DNA of 12,963 nucleotides from Synechococcaceae bacterium WBB_10_009 (GTDB lineage Bacteria > Cyanobacteriota > Cyanobacteriia > PCC-6307 > Cyanobiaceae): contig RHBP01000038.1 in NCBI GenBank assembly GCA_010030955.1, positions 1 through 12,963 of the forward strand, read 5' to 3'. The position numbers and the translations under genes were made by a program. The notes beneath the pieces were generated by a model. That model was not told the origin of the DNA. It saw only the letters and a program-made list of their open reading frames with translations, and made no database searches. Position 1 is the first letter of the stretch; each line of letters begins with the position of its first letter. This document shows positions 12,215 through 12,963 of the stretch, piece by piece.

Positions 12215-12963
12215 ACCCAGGCGCAGGCCTGATCGCCGGTGGCGGCCATTAGGCGGTAGGTCCAGAGGTTGCCCAGCACTTTTTTGCTGTAGAGCCGGGT
12301 TTCGGGATAGGGGATCGCCTCCACCCACAGCTCCGGCTCCTGGGCCGGATCGGGGTAGGCGCCGCCGCGCCAGCGCTCCACGGCCCCCGGGCCGGCGTTG
12401 TAGCTGGCCACGCTGAGGAAGGGCTGTTGCCGCCAGCGATCGAGCAGCTGCCGCAGGTAGCGGGCTCCAAGCTCTGCATTGCGGGCTGGCTGCTGCAGCT
12501 GGGTGTCGCCCACGGGTTGGCCCGCCAGCTCGGCGGCGGTGGCGGGCATCAGTTGCAGCAGACCCACGGCACCCACCACGGAGCGCACCCCCGGGCTGAA
12601 GCGCGATTCCTGCCGCGCCACCGCCAGCAGCAGCTGCGGGTCCACCCGTTCCTGGGCCCCGGCCCGCTCAAACAGCGCCGCAAAGCGGCGGGGGTGCAGA
12701 TCCTGCTCCAGCTGCCACTGCTGCGGGCACGATCCCTGCGGCAGGCGCAGGCTCGCCTGCTCCAGTTGGCCCAGGCCGGTCCAGTCGTCGCCGATCCCCG
12801 TGCGCAGCCGCCCCTCCAGGGCCAGCTGCTGGGGCCCCGTGGGGGGTTGGCCGCGGCGTCGGTGGCGCCAGCTCTCCCAGGCCTCCAGGGCCTGGCCGCT
12901 GCTCCAGAGCGCATCCAGTTCGCCCTGGCCGCTGTTGAGGGGCCGCCAGGCGGTGCTGCTGGT
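12202..12963 (-). CDS. Lytic murein transglycosylase (SLT/GH23 family), C-terminal part
   Basis: The reading frame is open to the right edge; 253 residues of the C-terminal part are visible. The SLT domain covers about the last 150: VDPQLLLAVARQESRFSPGVRS with the catalytic Glu in QESRF, VGAVGLLQLMPATAAELAG, NAELGARYLRQLLDRW, SVASYNAGPGAVERW, and YPETRLYSKKVLGNLWTYRL near the end. These are the ES, GLMQLMP, NAGPG and YVxxV-type motifs of Slt70-like enzymes. They cleave peptidoglycan strands between MurNAc and GlcNAc, forming 1,6-anhydro products. The upstream part (FAALFERAGAQE and further) is the helical region typical of Slt70 relatives. Export is expected, but any signal peptide is outside the window. 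Confidence 0.92.
   Translation of the reverse strand, partial: TSSTAWRPLNSGQGELDALWSSGQALEAWESWRHRRRGQPPTGPQQLALEGRLRTGIGDDWTGLGQLEQASLRLPQGSCPQQWQLEQDLHPRRFAALFERAGAQERVDPQLLLAVARQESRFSPGVRSVVGAVGLLQLMPATAAELAGQPVGDTQLQQPARNAELGARYLRQLLDRWRQQPFLSVASYNAGPGAVERWRGGAYPDPAQEPELWVEAIPYPETRLYSKKVLGNLWTYRLMAATGDQACAWVQAR

Noticed and set aside
11351..12328. 325-codon minus-strand frame opposite the NIL-ferredoxin and membrane protein genes
   Set aside because: The sequence is Gln/His-rich low complexity, antisense to genes with clear motifs (CxxCxxCxxxCP) and coupled starts.

Overview
This window looks like a high-GC picocyanobacterium of the marine Synechococcus / Cyanobium type. Three photosystem II or PSII-assembly genes (psbI, psbN, psbH) are present, together with the cyanobacterial nitrogen regulator ntcA, a TxlA/HCF164-type thioredoxin, an NIL-domain ferredoxin and two families largely confined to cyanobacteria (DUF3146-like and DUF3084-like). 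Codon use is strongly GC-rich, gaps between genes are short, GTG starts are common and most neighbours overlap or nearly touch. I see no tRNA, rRNA, CRISPR array, insertion sequence or prophage, and no gene-free stretch longer than about 120 bases.

Layout. Bases 1-216 (minus) hold the N-terminus of an exported protein that runs off the left edge, followed by psbI (337-456, minus). A glycoside hydrolase family 38 (alpha-mannosidase-like) gene occupies 556-3694 (plus) but is split over three reading frames. psbN (minus) converges on it. psbH, tatA, pth and a DUF3146-like gene (3910-5299, plus) form a tight cluster. A minus-strand group follows: rph, then ntcA, then a DUF3084 membrane coiled-coil protein, then an RNase H-fold nuclease-like protein (8501 down to 5296). 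Divergent from rph are a corrinoid-adenosyltransferase-like gene and dcd (8622-9820, plus). These face thyX and a txlA-like gene (minus). Divergent from txlA are an NIL-domain ferredoxin and a small membrane protein (11295-12214, plus). They converge on a lytic transglycosylase that runs off the right edge.

How the genes fit together. psbI, psbN and psbH serve photosystem II structure and assembly, and txlA probably supplies thiol reduction for thylakoid complex assembly. tatA exports folded proteins, pth recycles peptidyl-tRNA and rph trims RNA 3' ends. ntcA is the global nitrogen activator, and a well-spaced NtcA-type promoter lies in front of its own gene. dcd and thyX are two steps of dTMP supply placed tail to tail.

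Main discovery. Both frame breaks in the GH38 gene sit inside long inverted repeats (21-base arms, 14-base loop in both cases). The right arm is a reverse-complement copy of sequence just upstream and replaces a conserved GH38 motif. This is the signature expected from template-switch (quasi-palindrome) mutation, or from a fold-back sequencing/assembly artefact. A third probable frameshift, in txlA, also lies inside a quasi-palindrome and pushes the family's usual C-terminal PRSHG motif out of frame. The repeats and frames are visible directly in the sequence; the mechanism is inference.
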